This document shows, piece by piece, positions 1 through 7,516 of a stretch of 64,000 nt of DNA. The notes below the pieces were generated by a model. That model was not told where the DNA came from, searched no databases, and saw nothing but the letters and a program-made list of their open reading frames with translations. The DNA comes from Eggerthella sp. YY7918. Lineage in GTDB: Bacteria; Actinomycetota; Coriobacteriia; Coriobacteriales; Eggerthellaceae. Within the stretch, counting starts at the first letter, position 1, and each line of letters starts with the position of its first letter. The translations under genes were made by a program, and so were the position numbers. The stretch is from assembly GCF_000270285.1 (NCBI RefSeq), contig NC_015738.1, forward strand, positions 2,108,001-2,172,000, written 5' to 3'.

Positions 1-315
1 ATCGGCATTCCGCACCAGCTCCGCCACATCAAACCCCAGCACATCAGAAGCACACTCAAAGACGTCCGCCACCTCGGCCACGTCCATAAGGTCCGCCCCC
101 ATCCCCGCCTTCTGAGCCCCCTGCCCCGAGCAAAGAAACACCGGCGCACTGTCAGGGATAGAGAAAGAAACCGACCCCCCACAGGGCTGGGCGGTGGCGT
201 CCACCAAGCGAGTTCCGCACGAGCCGAAACGCCCAGTGGGCGTTTCGTGCGAGCAGGACTGTCTGAGCGACTGGACGCTGCCGCCCAGTCCACCCGCAGG
301 TTGAATTTCACCCAT
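1..315 (-). CDS. fabD: Malonyl-CoA:ACP transacylase, N-terminal part (runs off window)
   Basis: This is the start of FabD, which moves malonyl groups from CoA to acyl carrier protein in fatty-acid synthesis. The visible 105 codons contain the FabD signature FLCSGQGAQKAGM at about residues 62-74; the family normally begins almost directly with this motif. Here it is preceded by about 55 extra residues, of which residues 14-39 come from a palindromic repeat also found in hisH. The start is the ATG at 313-315, with a strong AGGAGG seven bases upstream; no start with a comparable ribosome site lies closer to the conserved domain. It follows fabK after a 12-base gap on the same strand. The catalytic GHSLGE region lies beyond the window. 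Confidence 0.88.
   Translation of the reverse strand, partial: MGEIQPAGGLGGSVQSLRQSCSHETPTGRFGSCGTRLVDATAQPCGGSVSFSIPDSAPVFLCSGQGAQKAGMGADLMDVAEVADVFECASDVLGFDVAELVRNAD
199..276 (-). repeat. In-frame palindromic coding repeat, copy A (in fabD)
   Basis: A 78-bp segment with conserved ends (199-217 and 248-276) that recur in hisH. The core is a near-perfect inverted repeat, GAAACGCCCA at 226-235 and TGGGCGTTTC at 237-246. Read in the fabD frame it encodes VQSLRQSCSH, then a variable part, then GTRLVD. The hisH copy encodes VQSLKQSCSH and GTRLVD in the same frame and orientation. This resembles the Rickettsia palindromic elements in concept; family membership elsewhere is not shown here. Confidence 0.8.
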
Positions 316-327
316 CAAAACACCCTC

Positions 328-1305
328 CTACAAAGCCCGCTCACGCCGAGCATTCAAACCCGCCAAACCAGCTAGGTCATGCGCCCCCAGCGCCTCAGCC
401 TCAGCCACCATCTGTGCGATGGCCTCCGCCGCCGTGCCGCGCCCGTGCACCAGTGCCGCGGACTGGCCAGCCATCATGGTGCCATTGTCCACGTCGCCCT
501 CAACCGCGCGACGCAAAGATCCCACATACATAGCCTCTAGCTCGTCACCATTCTGCGCCACATCGCCCTCAAGCGAGCGCACCTTACGAGCAAACTTGTT
601 CTTCAAGCAGCGCACGGGATGCCCGCTGCCGCGACCGGTCACAATCGTGTCGGCGTCCTTCGCTGCGAGCACCTTCTCCTTGTACGCGTCGGCGATGGTG
701 CATTCGTCTACCGTCAGAAAACGCGTGCCCACCTGCACGCCTTCCGCACCGAGCGCGAAAGCCGCTACCATACCGCGCCCATCGGCGATACCGCCCGCCG
801 CGACGACCGGGATGGATACCGCGTCGCACACGGCCGGAATGAGAGCCATCGTGGTAAGCTCGCCAATGTGGCCGCCCGCTTCGGTACCCTCGGCAATCAC
901 AGCATCCGCGCCTAGACGCTCCATGCGCGTCGCAAGCGCACTTGAGGCCACCACGGGTACCACCTTGATGCCCGCTTCCTTCCACATGGCCATATAGTTC
1001 GCCGGGCTGCCCGCACCGGTGGTGATAACGTCTACATGCAGCTTCACCAGAAGCTCGGCGAGCTCGGTGGCGTTCGGATCCATGAGCATGACGTTCGCAC
1101 CGATGGGCTTTTCGGTCATCGAACGGGCGATGCGTACTTGCTCCTCCACCCACTCAAGCGGCGCGCCGCCACACGCGATGATGCCGAGACCGCCCGCTTC
1201 GCTCACCGCACCCGCCAAGCTTGCGTCGGCGATGCGTGCCATCGCGCCTTGAATGAGGGGAACCTCGATTCCCAAAAGTTCGGTTACTCGCGTGTTCATG
1301 TTCAT
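328..1305 (-). CDS. fabK: Enoyl-ACP reductase II (FabK family)
   Basis: FabK is the FMN-dependent enoyl-ACP reductase that completes each fatty-acid elongation cycle; it replaces FabI in some bacteria. The 325-residue TIM-barrel protein has the N-terminal LIQGAMARIAD segment, a GGLG turn, and EAGGHIGE at about residues 142-149, which contains the family's catalytic His. A FAD/FMN-type AAGGIADGRG phosphate loop follows. An upstream ATG at 1380 would add 25 residues, but the ATG at 1305 has GAGGAAG at a sensible distance and gives the usual FabK N-terminus. It lies between acpP and fabD, as in the Streptococcus fabT-fabH-acpP-fabK-fabD order. The broader nitronate monooxygenase family is the main alternative label; context favours FabK. 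Confidence 0.92.
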   Translation of the reverse strand: MNMNTRVTELLGIEVPLIQGAMARIADASLAGAVSEAGGLGIIACGGAPLEWVEEQVRIARSMTEKPIGANVMLMDPNATELAELLVKLHVDVITTGAGSPANYMAMWKEAGIKVVPVVASSALATRMERLGADAVIAEGTEAGGHIGELTTMALIPAVCDAVSIPVVAAGGIADGRGMVAAFALGAEGVQVGTRFLTVDECTIADAYKEKVLAAKDADTIVTGRGSGHPVRCLKNKFARKVRSLEGDVAQNGDELEAMYVGSLRRAVEGDVDNGTMMAGQSAALVHGRGTAAEAIAQMVAEAEALGAHDLAGLAGLNARRERAL

Positions 1306-1385
1306 GCTCTCTCTTCCTCGTAGCGGCCCAACCTCGCGTCGGACGAACGTCTCAGGGGGCTCGCCACCGCGCCCCGTCATGAAGG

Positions 1386-1405
1386 CGGGCCCCGCGCGGG
1401 GCCCG
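1386..1405. promoter_or_regulatory. Perfect GC-rich palindrome between acpP and fabK
   Basis: A 20-bp perfect inverted repeat (CGGGCCCCGC and its complement) sits 11 bases downstream of the acpP stop codon. There is no T-run on the transcribed (minus) strand, so it is more likely an RNA-stabilising or attenuating hairpin that lets acpP be expressed above fabK than a full terminator. This function is inference. Confidence 0.55.
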
Positions 1406-1416
1406 TTTCTCCGTGC

Positions 1417-1638
1417 CTATTTCAGCGAGTCAATGTGCGCGACCAGCTGGCCGACCGTTTCAATGCCCTCAGGCTCGCCGAATTCGACGTCGCACTTCTC
1501 TTCGAGGTCGCAAATGAGTTCCACCATGTCGAGCGAATCGATGCCGAGGGACTCAAGCGTCGCATCCTCGGTGATGGTCTCCGCGTCGAGGTCGAGGTTC
1601 TCAACAAGGACTTCTTTGACGGTGTCGATGGTAGCCAT
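1417..1638 (-). CDS. acpP: Acyl carrier protein
   Basis: A 73-residue acidic acyl carrier protein that carries growing acyl chains on a phosphopantetheine arm. The attachment site is the Ser in GIDSLDMVEL (Ser at about residue 36). The start is the ATG at 1638, chosen because AAGGAG lies eight bases upstream and because the protein then has the usual ACP length; in-frame ATGs further upstream would overlap the operator region. It is first in the acpP-fabK-fabD unit. A FabT-type operator lies about 65-80 bases upstream, so repression by FabT is likely. Confidence 0.96.
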   Translation of the reverse strand: MATIDTVKEVLVENLDLDAETITEDATLESLGIDSLDMVELICDLEEKCDVEFGEPEGIETVGQLVAHIDSLK

Positions 1639-1692
1639 AGCGCTTCTCCTTTTCGCTTCGGTGCCGCCCATTGCAGCACCCATAATCCCGCT

Positions 1693-1718
1693 TATCAAAA
1701 TAGTTTGATAATCAAAGT
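1693..1718. promoter_or_regulatory. FabT-type operator upstream of acpP
   Basis: The core TTTGATAATCAAA at 1704-1716 is a perfect palindrome around a central A; read on the other strand it is the TTTGATTATCAAA consensus known for streptococcal FabT. A second overlapping inverted pair, TATCAAA (1693-1699) and TTTGATA (1704-1710), suggests two adjacent dimer sites. A fabT homologue is the next gene upstream. Confidence 0.75.
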
Positions 1719-1908
1719 ATTTCTATAAGGCTCATGATATGAGCAGCGACGCTTGTGCGCAAGTCCCTCGCCCTGCCCTCCATGATTTCTGCGCGTCAAT
1801 TGCCCCCGAGCGATACTCGCAGCGACGCTCTGTAGCGACGTCGGCAGCGTCCGGAAACGACAGGCGCGCAACCGTGAAGACCTATCGCATGCGCAATTTA
1901 AGACAAAA

Positions 1909-1924
1909 TGTTTCACGTGAAACA
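1909..1924. other. parS site (ParB binding)
   Basis: A perfect TGTTTCACGTGAAACA, the conserved bacterial parS sequence bound by ParB (Spo0J) for chromosome segregation. It lies in the gap between fabT and acpP, 18 bases from a second identical site. Confidence 0.9.
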
Positions 1925-1942
1925 CTCGTTCGTGCAAACAAA

Positions 1943-1958
1943 TGTTTCACGTGAAACA
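1943..1958. other. parS site (ParB binding)
   Basis: Second perfect TGTTTCACGTGAAACA, 34 bases from the first (start to start). The rest of the 1639-2006 gap holds the operator near 1700 and no other gene that I can support. Confidence 0.9.
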
Positions 1959-2006
1959 CTCGGCCCCTTCGCTGCTTCTAGCGGCTTGATACGGCGAGCG
2001 CACGCG

Positions 2007-2477
2007 CTACGCCTGCGCGTCGAAAAAGGCCTTTACTTTGGTGAGGGCTTCAGCAAAAACACGCTCTTCCTCTTCCGAAAGGTCAGCCAGCGCTTCGTCG
2101 ATCATCTGGTGATGGAATAGATTATGGGCGCGCAACACCTGTCGACCCTTCTTCGTAAGCGACACCAACACCACGCGGCGATCGTCCTCGGCACGCGTGC
2201 GTTCCACGAATCCCTTTTTGACCAGCTTGTTTATGGCCGTAGTCAGCGTTGCAAGCGTCACGCCGAGCCGTGCGGCAACCACGTTCATCGGGCTGCGTTC
2301 GTGCAGCCCTACCGCCACGATCGTGTGTACCTCGGTGATGGTGAGCCCGTGCGTAAGCCGGTTGTCGAGGGAGCGCTCCTCGATGCGCAGGATGGAATTG
2401 AACGTACCCGACAGCAGGTCGTCGATCGCCTCACGCTGCGCATGTCGCGCATCAGCCGCTCCGCAGGAATCGTCCAT
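2007..2477 (-). CDS. fabT: MarR-family regulator of fatty-acid synthesis (FabT-like)
   Basis: A 156-residue winged-helix protein of the MarR family. Residues about 45-110 hold the helix-turn-helix (PMNVVAARLGVTLATLTTAINKL) and wing (RAEDDRRVVLVSLTKKG). Its position next to acpP-fabK-fabD and the two FabT-type palindromes, one before acpP and one over its own promoter, argue that it represses fatty-acid genes and itself; in streptococci acyl-ACP is the co-repressor. Two ATGs compete for the start. The first directly abuts GAGGAG, so the second (2477), six bases beyond it, is preferred. The N-terminal 15 residues (CGAADARH) are not typical of FabT and have no assigned role. Confidence 0.85.
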   Translation of the reverse strand: MDDSCGAADARHAQREAIDDLLSGTFNSILRIEERSLDNRLTHGLTITEVHTIVAVGLHERSPMNVVAARLGVTLATLTTAINKLVKKGFVERTRAEDDRRVVLVSLTKKGRQVLRAHNLFHHQMIDEALADLSEEEERVFAEALTKVKAFFDAQA

Positions 2478-2515
2478 ACCCATCTCCTCGCCAGTCTCCG
2501 TTTATTATCATCCGC

Positions 2516-2546
2516 ATCATACCGCATTTACTTAGAGTATCAAAGT
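2516..2546 (-). promoter_or_regulatory. fabT promoter with overlapping FabT-type operator
   Basis: On the minus strand, -35 TTGATA (2538-2543) and -10 TATGAT (2516-2521) are separated by 16 bases. The 17-bp imperfect palindrome ACTTAGAGTATCAAAGT (2530-2546) covers the -35 box and matches the operator before acpP in its right half (ATCAAAGTAT). This fits autoregulation. Confidence 0.6.
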
Positions 2547-2909
2547 ATTCGCCCTAGGGCATTTCTCATGCAAATACAGCACCCCTCCATTCGGCTGGTT
2601 TACTACAAGAAGCACGAGCAATACCACGCTGGCTACTCCAAATTCCCAGCTTGCCTTTGACTGGTGTCCCGCAAGAAACGAGAGGAGGATAGAAACACGG
2701 AGCAAAAGGCGAGAGACAAAAAGCGCAAAGCGCGAAGTGAGAGGCGAGAAGCGGGTAAAAAGCGGGAAACGGGGGCAAAGAGAGGGGAGCAGGAGCGCGG
2801 GGTAAGAAGTGAGAGGCAAGCAGTGGAGGACGAAGAGCGAGAAATACGGAAGACGGGTGCACAACAAGTGCTTTATGGCAGTCGCCAGGAAGCAACGAAC
2901 CGCATACCG

Positions 2910-2925
2910 TGTTTCACGTGAAACA
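2910..2925. other. parS site (ParB binding)
   Basis: Third perfect TGTTTCACGTGAAACA, about 1 kb from the first pair, in the gap between fabT and rnr. Confidence 0.9.
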
Positions 2926-2978
2926 TTCGCCATCAGGGCTCTCACAAAACGCGTGCCGCGGCACAGCACATCAGTCCG

Positions 2979-5312
2979 TTAGTCGTTGCGCACAGGACGA
3001 AAATCCAAGCGACCTGCGCGAGGATCGGCACTCACCAACGCCACCGGCATGCGCTGCCCCAGGCGATAGGTGATACCGGTATCTTGCCCCACCAATCGGT
3101 GCAACACGGGATCAAACGCGAAGTACTCGTTACCAAGCGAACGCATAGGCACCAGTCCCTCCGCCGTATTATCAAGCCGCACGTACACCCCATACGTCGT
3201 CACGCCCGACACCACGGCAGAGAACGACTGCCCGACGAACTGCTCCAGGTATTCGATAATCTTAAACTCCTGCGACTCGCGGGCTGCCTTCTCGGCTACG
3301 CGCTCCATATCGGAAGAATGCTCGGCAATCCAAGCGAGAGCAGCAACCTCCTGGTCAAACTTTTCGCCACGGTGCGTAACCTGAGCCTTGAGCATTCGAT
3401 GCACTACAAGGTCGGGATAACGCCTGATGGGAGACGTGAAATGCGTATAGGCCTCGCTCGCTAGACCAAAATGTGGTTCGCATGCGGGTCGATAGACCGC
3501 ACGCTTCATCGAACGCAGTACGAGCGACGACACGAGCACACCCTCGGGTCGCCCTGCACTTGCCGCCAGAATGTGCTGCAGAACATGGGGGTCACCCGCA
3601 ATAAGCGCATCGGGGTTGACCTCGGCAAACCACGAAAATTCCTGCAACACTGGCACAAGCGCCGCCAGACTGTCCGCAGCAGGTTGCTCGTGCACGCGAT
3701 AGAGACTGGGAAACTTCGCATCTCGTAGATGTGCCGCCACCGTCTCGTTCGCGAGGATCATCGCCTCCTCAACAAGAGATGTCGCATCGGTTTTGCGACG
3801 AAGCTCAATACCAATTAGCTGCCCATCCTCATCAAGCCGTACGCGCGCTTCCTCCGTATCGAAGTCGAGTCCCCCAGCCCACTCCCGCATCGCCGCGCGC
3901 GTCTTTGCAATACGCGAAAGCTCCCGCAAGCGCCACGCGAGACTTTCGCTTAAATCCGCCGATTCGAAAATTTCCGAGGAACTCCCCTCAACGTCCGAAG
4001 CAGCCGCATCCGCAAAAGTGCGACGTATGTCATCAAGCGGGTCCTCCTCTACATCGCGAGAGAGAGCATCGCAAGAAGCGGCGGTATCGAGCATCGCTTG
4101 GGCCTCGTCGTAGGACAACCGCGCCCGTGAGCGAATGAGTGCCGGATACAACTCATACCCGACCAGCCGTCCCTCCCCGTCCAGATACAAGTCCGCCGTC
4201 ATCGTACGGCGCACCTCGCCGGGCTTGAGCGAACACAAGTCCCCCGAAAGCTCCTCGGGAAGCATCGGGATGACACGATCCACCAGATACACGCTCGTAG
4301 CCCGCCTCCGCGCATCCATGTCGATCGACGAGTTCCATGGTACATAGTGCGATACATCCGCAATATGTACCCCCAATCGCCACTGCGCAGTCGATAAGTC
4401 ATGCCCACGTACAAACCGGATGCCGCTGGATACTTTTTCTTGATAGCCTGGTCGGCTCAGTAAGTCAGCGAGGGTTTCCGCAGTGCCTGAACTGGGGTTG
4501 ATGGCGAGCGCGTCGCGTACTTCGTTACGCAAGCCTTCCTCAGCAGCCCCAGATCGGGTGCTGCGGGAAGCCGCAGCATCGAACGTTCCGTCGTTCGGAA
4601 GAACGACGGAATCCAAAGACAAGGCATCGTCGAAATCACGTGCGTCGGCAGGGTCGATGGTGAACGTGAAGCGATCCCGAAGATCGCGATACCCTTCCAC
4701 CAGCGCCCCTTCCTCATCGAGCACCGCTGCACGCGCCTCGACACACGCACCCTCCGAGAACACGGTCTCCAGCTTGTGACGCGCCACAATCAAATCCACC
4801 GCGACATCTTCATCGTCAGCACGGCCGATAACCTCTTCGATTACACCCGTTGCGGCAGTGTTGCGCGAAGGGAACGTCGTAATGCGAACGCGCACCAGCG
4901 CGCCATCTTCGATGTCGGGGCGATCCGCGCGCATGGTGAATATGTCATGGCGAATGCGCGGGTCGACAGGAACAACCACGCCGAAAGGCGCCGCTACCTC
5001 ATAGCGGCCCACCACCGTATCATGCGCGCGATCGATAACCCGCAGGACGCGGGCGGCGGGCAAAGCGCCAGAGCGCTTAGCGTGCTCCCGATCCTGCCCG
5101 CGATCGCGCGCGCCAGCACCGCTTGCCGGACGCGCAGCCAATGGCGCAATCTCAACAAGATCGCCGTCGAAAGCACCTGCCATTTTTGTTTCGGGAATGA
5201 AAAATTCGCCTTCGGCCGTCTGCACGAACCCAAAGCCTCCGGAGCGCACGTCGATGACGCCTCGAGGGTTGCTACGAGCGTGCCGACGCGTGTGCGTACG
5301 CGTGCGTGCCAT
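2979..5312 (-). CDS. rnr: Ribonuclease R (RNase II/R family exoribonuclease)
   Basis: RNase R degrades structured RNA from the 3' end. The 777-residue protein has an N-terminal cold-shock/OB region, the RNB catalytic core with the metal-binding DPADARDFDDALSL near residues 216-229, and a C-terminal S1 domain (about 680-770). The core is interrupted by about 75 extra residues between that motif and QWRLGVHIADVSHYV (about 307-321), which are nearly contiguous in other family members. The insert begins in a palindromic repeat shared with the region downstream of secA. A second, shorter insert of about 45 acidic, Ser-rich residues precedes LAWRLRELSRIAK. The reading frame is open throughout, so the inserts are tolerated. 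It starts two bases after the ctp stop codon, so translation is probably coupled. Confidence 0.93.
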   Translation of the reverse strand: MARTRTHTRRHARSNPRGVIDVRSGGFGFVQTAEGEFFIPETKMAGAFDGDLVEIAPLAARPASGAGARDRGQDREHAKRSGALPAARVLRVIDRAHDTVVGRYEVAAPFGVVVPVDPRIRHDIFTMRADRPDIEDGALVRVRITTFPSRNTAATGVIEEVIGRADDEDVAVDLIVARHKLETVFSEGACVEARAAVLDEEGALVEGYRDLRDRFTFTIDPADARDFDDALSLDSVVLPNDGTFDAAASRSTRSGAAEEGLRNEVRDALAINPSSGTAETLADLLSRPGYQEKVSSGIRFVRGHDLSTAQWRLGVHIADVSHYVPWNSSIDMDARRRATSVYLVDRVIPMLPEELSGDLCSLKPGEVRRTMTADLYLDGEGRLVGYELYPALIRSRARLSYDEAQAMLDTAASCDALSRDVEEDPLDDIRRTFADAAASDVEGSSSEIFESADLSESLAWRLRELSRIAKTRAAMREWAGGLDFDTEEARVRLDEDGQLIGIELRRKTDATSLVEEAMILANETVAAHLRDAKFPSLYRVHEQPAADSLAALVPVLQEFSWFAEVNPDALIAGDPHVLQHILAASAGRPEGVLVSSLVLRSMKRAVYRPACEPHFGLASEAYTHFTSPIRRYPDLVVHRMLKAQVTHRGEKFDQEVAALAWIAEHSSDMERVAEKAARESQEFKIIEYLEQFVGQSFSAVVSGVTTYGVYVRLDNTAEGLVPMRSLGNEYFAFDPVLHRLVGQDTGITYRLGQRMPVALVSADPRAGRLDFRPVRND
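4561..4613 (-). repeat. Palindromic repeat inside rnr (copy 1)
   Basis: Two adjacent hairpins: CTGCGG/CCGCAG (4561-4576) and an 11-bp perfect inverted repeat TTCCGTCGTTC/GAACGACGGAA (4586-4611). Positions 4573-4613 match 11579-11619 downstream of secA with only a few differences. In rnr the sequence is read as protein (about residues 234-251) and forms the start of the extra segment splitting the catalytic domain. Confidence 0.75.
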
Positions 5313-5314
5313 TG

Positions 5315-6595
5315 CTATTTCCCAATGAGAGATTGCGCAGTCTCAAGCGCGAGCGTTTTTTGGTTGTCCCCTTCGCCAGAAAGGCCTACCGCGATATCGG
5401 GTGATACGCCAACAGCGTCGATATTGTGTCCGAGCGGGCTTTTGTAGTAAGCCGCTGTATAACGCAGCGCACCGCCAAAGCTTAACTCGCGCGTCACCTG
5501 GACAGAACCCTTTCCAAGCGTAGTCGCTCCCACGAGCGTCGCCCGCTGGTTATCCTGCAAGGCCGCGGCAAGTACCTCGGCCGAAGCGGCGGTGTTGGCA
5601 TTCACAAGCACGACAAGCGGCTTGTCGGTAGCAACTGAGCCCGTCGCGTTCTTCGTCGTCTCCTCGGCCTCTTTCGTTTGGATCTTCACGAGCGTACCGC
5701 TCTTCACGAACAGACTCGCAATATCAACCGACTGCGTAAGGTATCCGCCGGGGTTATCGCGAATATCCAGCACGAACGAAGCGGCTCCCTGGGATTCCAG
5801 GTCTTCCAACGCCTTCTTCACCAGCGTGGCGGCATTCTGGGTAATTTGCTTTACGCTAATGTAGCCAACCGAACCTTCCAATGAGGACTCGACGTTCGTC
5901 ACCTTGTAGTCCGCGCAGGCAAGCGTTGTGGTAAACTCTTCGCCACCCTCGTCATCGAGCGTTTCTGCACGTCGCCAGGTAATGACAATGCTGTCGCCTT
6001 CGTCTCGTCTGAGAGCAGCGGCAACTTCGCTCATCGTCCAATCGTGCTCGTGGTCGCCATCGATAGCAACGACAAAGTCGCCCTGTCGCACGTCGGCAGC
6101 TTGCGCCGCAGAACCTTCAAACACGTCGACCGCATAGGCGCGACCGTTGTATTCGGAGAACAGCACACCAACGCCCGAATAGTTCCCCGAGCTATCTTGC
6201 AGCAATGCCGCATACCGCGCCGGATCAAAATAGCGCAGGTATGGGTCTTGTGTCGCTTCGGAGAAGGCGTCGAGCACATTCGACGTAACAAGATCAAGAT
6301 CGTAATAATCAAGACTGTCGTCAGCAATGATGCCTTCGACTTCGTTCACCCGGGCGCCTATGGAATTATAGGTGTCTCCCGAAGTTGTCGAACCGGGATT
6401 GCGATCGACATCAACCGCAAGCGAGGTAAACCCAAGCGACTCAAGAAACTTCGAATCGCCGCGTATAAAAAAGCCGGCCGCAAAGGCACTAAACACAATT
6501 ACGACGATCAAGAACCACTTGATAAGCCGCACGTTGCGGGCCCGCGCCTTACGCGCGGACACCGCAACGTTTTTGATGTCGCTATGCCTGGCCAT
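5315..6595 (-). CDS. C-terminal processing peptidase, S41 family, membrane-anchored
   Basis: A 426-residue Ctp-type serine protease expected to act on the outer face of the membrane. It has a short basic cytoplasmic tail, one transmembrane segment (about residues 24-45), a PDZ domain (about 140-215) and the S41 catalytic domain. The Ser/Lys dyad is visible: Ser in NTAASAEVL (about residue 337) and Lys in TLGKGSVQ (about 361). It belongs to the ftsE-ftsX-ctp-rnr run, with 15 bases separating it from ftsX. Placement behind FtsEX suggests a link to cell-wall remodelling at division, but the substrate cannot be read from sequence. Confidence 0.9.
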   Translation of the reverse strand: MARHSDIKNVAVSARKARARNVRLIKWFLIVVIVFSAFAAGFFIRGDSKFLESLGFTSLAVDVDRNPGSTTSGDTYNSIGARVNEVEGIIADDSLDYYDLDLVTSNVLDAFSEATQDPYLRYFDPARYAALLQDSSGNYSGVGVLFSEYNGRAYAVDVFEGSAAQAADVRQGDFVVAIDGDHEHDWTMSEVAAALRRDEGDSIVITWRRAETLDDEGGEEFTTTLACADYKVTNVESSLEGSVGYISVKQITQNAATLVKKALEDLESQGAASFVLDIRDNPGGYLTQSVDIASLFVKSGTLVKIQTKEAEETTKNATGSVATDKPLVVLVNANTAASAEVLAAALQDNQRATLVGATTLGKGSVQVTRELSFGGALRYTAAYYKSPLGHNIDAVGVSPDIAVGLSGEGDNQKTLALETAQSLIGK

Positions 6596-6610
6596 GACCT
6601 TTCAACGTCA

Positions 6611-7516
6611 CTACACCTTGAGGTAGCGGCGCATGGCAAGAGCCGAACCAATCAGGCCGATGAGCAGGCCCGAAACCGCCAGTACAACGTAGATGAGCAA
6701 GAACGTATTGGCGCCGATATCGAAAGAAAGGAACATGATGGCCTGCTGAAGGCGCGGCAGCGCAAGATTGCGTATCAGCTCCAGTGTGCCTACCGCCAAA
6801 AGCGCTCCGATGATGGCATGCAGAGCACCTTCCATAAGGAAGGGCCCGCGGATAAAGCCATTCGACGCACCCACCAGGCGCATGATGGCAATCTCCTTGC
6901 GGCGTGCCAAAATAGCGAGGCGAATGGTGTTGTTGATGAATACCATCGCGATGAAAATCAGCAAGATAACCAGCGCCGCACCGATATAGCGCACGTAATT
7001 CGTAAGCGTGAACAGGCGCTCAACCGACTTCTGTCCATACTTCACCGACTCGTTCACGTCGCCCTCATCGGCAATCTTCTTGTACGTCGTGTTGTCGCGG
7101 ATAGCCGAAGCCACCTGTTCGACCAACTGCGGGTCGGACAACTCAACGTCAATGGAGGCCGGCAGAGGATTCTGCCCGTCAAGCGTATCGATAATTTCGG
7201 AATTAGAAGTCGCCGAGAACTTTTCGAGCGCTTGATCCTTGGTTGTAAAGCCAACCGAAGCAACGCCGTCGAGTCCCTTGATGAAGTTTTCGACCGAGTC
7301 GATATCGGACTGAGAAGAATCGTCGGCAACATAGGCCGTAATCGACACTTCGCTCTCCACCGACGAAACAACCTTCTCGACGACGAAGCCGCCAACAAGG
7401 AAGATGCCGATGATCAGCAACGACAAGAAAATGGTGACAATGGAGCCAAGCGCTGTGGATAGATTGCGCGAAAAGCCCGTGATGGACTCGCGCAAAAAGT
7501 AAACGAAACTAGACAT
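6611..7516 (-). CDS. ftsX: Cell-division ABC transporter permease FtsX
   Basis: FtsX is the membrane half of the FtsEX complex, which transmits ATP-driven movements to cell-wall hydrolases. The 301-residue protein has the family layout: an N-terminal membrane segment (about 22-45), an extracellular domain of about 120 residues, then three membrane segments (about 170-195, 220-245, 265-290) around the [22 protein letters not shown] region. The ATG start overlaps the ftsE stop by eight bases, a tight coupling typical of ftsE-ftsX. Confidence 0.95.
   Translation of the reverse strand: MSSFVYFLRESITGFSRNLSTALGSIVTIFLSLLIIGIFLVGGFVVEKVVSSVESEVSITAYVADDSSQSDIDSVENFIKGLDGVASVGFTTKDQALEKFSATSNSEIIDTLDGQNPLPASIDVELSDPQLVEQVASAIRDNTTYKKIADEGDVNESVKYGQKSVERLFTLTNYVRYIGAALVILLIFIAMVFINNTIRLAILARRKEIAIMRLVGASNGFIRGPFLMEGALHAIIGALLAVGTLELIRNLALPRLQQAIMFLSFDIGANTFLLIYVVLAVSGLLIGLIGSALAMRRYLKV

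Larger units (their letters stand above)
2478..2978. other. Intergenic region: fabT promoter, purine-rich tract, parS
   Basis: A 500-bp gap. It contains the fabT promoter and operator (2516-2546), a strongly purine-biased stretch on the plus strand (about 2664-2850, full of GAG, GAAG and AAG with two copies of AAGTGAGAGGC) and a parS site at 2910-2925. ORFs on both strands here follow from the base skew and lack ribosome sites; I see no gene. Confidence 0.6.

Noticed and set aside
2532-2969. A 145-codon hydrophobic ORF on the minus strand and an 85-codon charged ORF on the plus strand over the same tract
   Set aside because: Both are products of the purine skew of the tract. Neither has a ribosome site or family resemblance.
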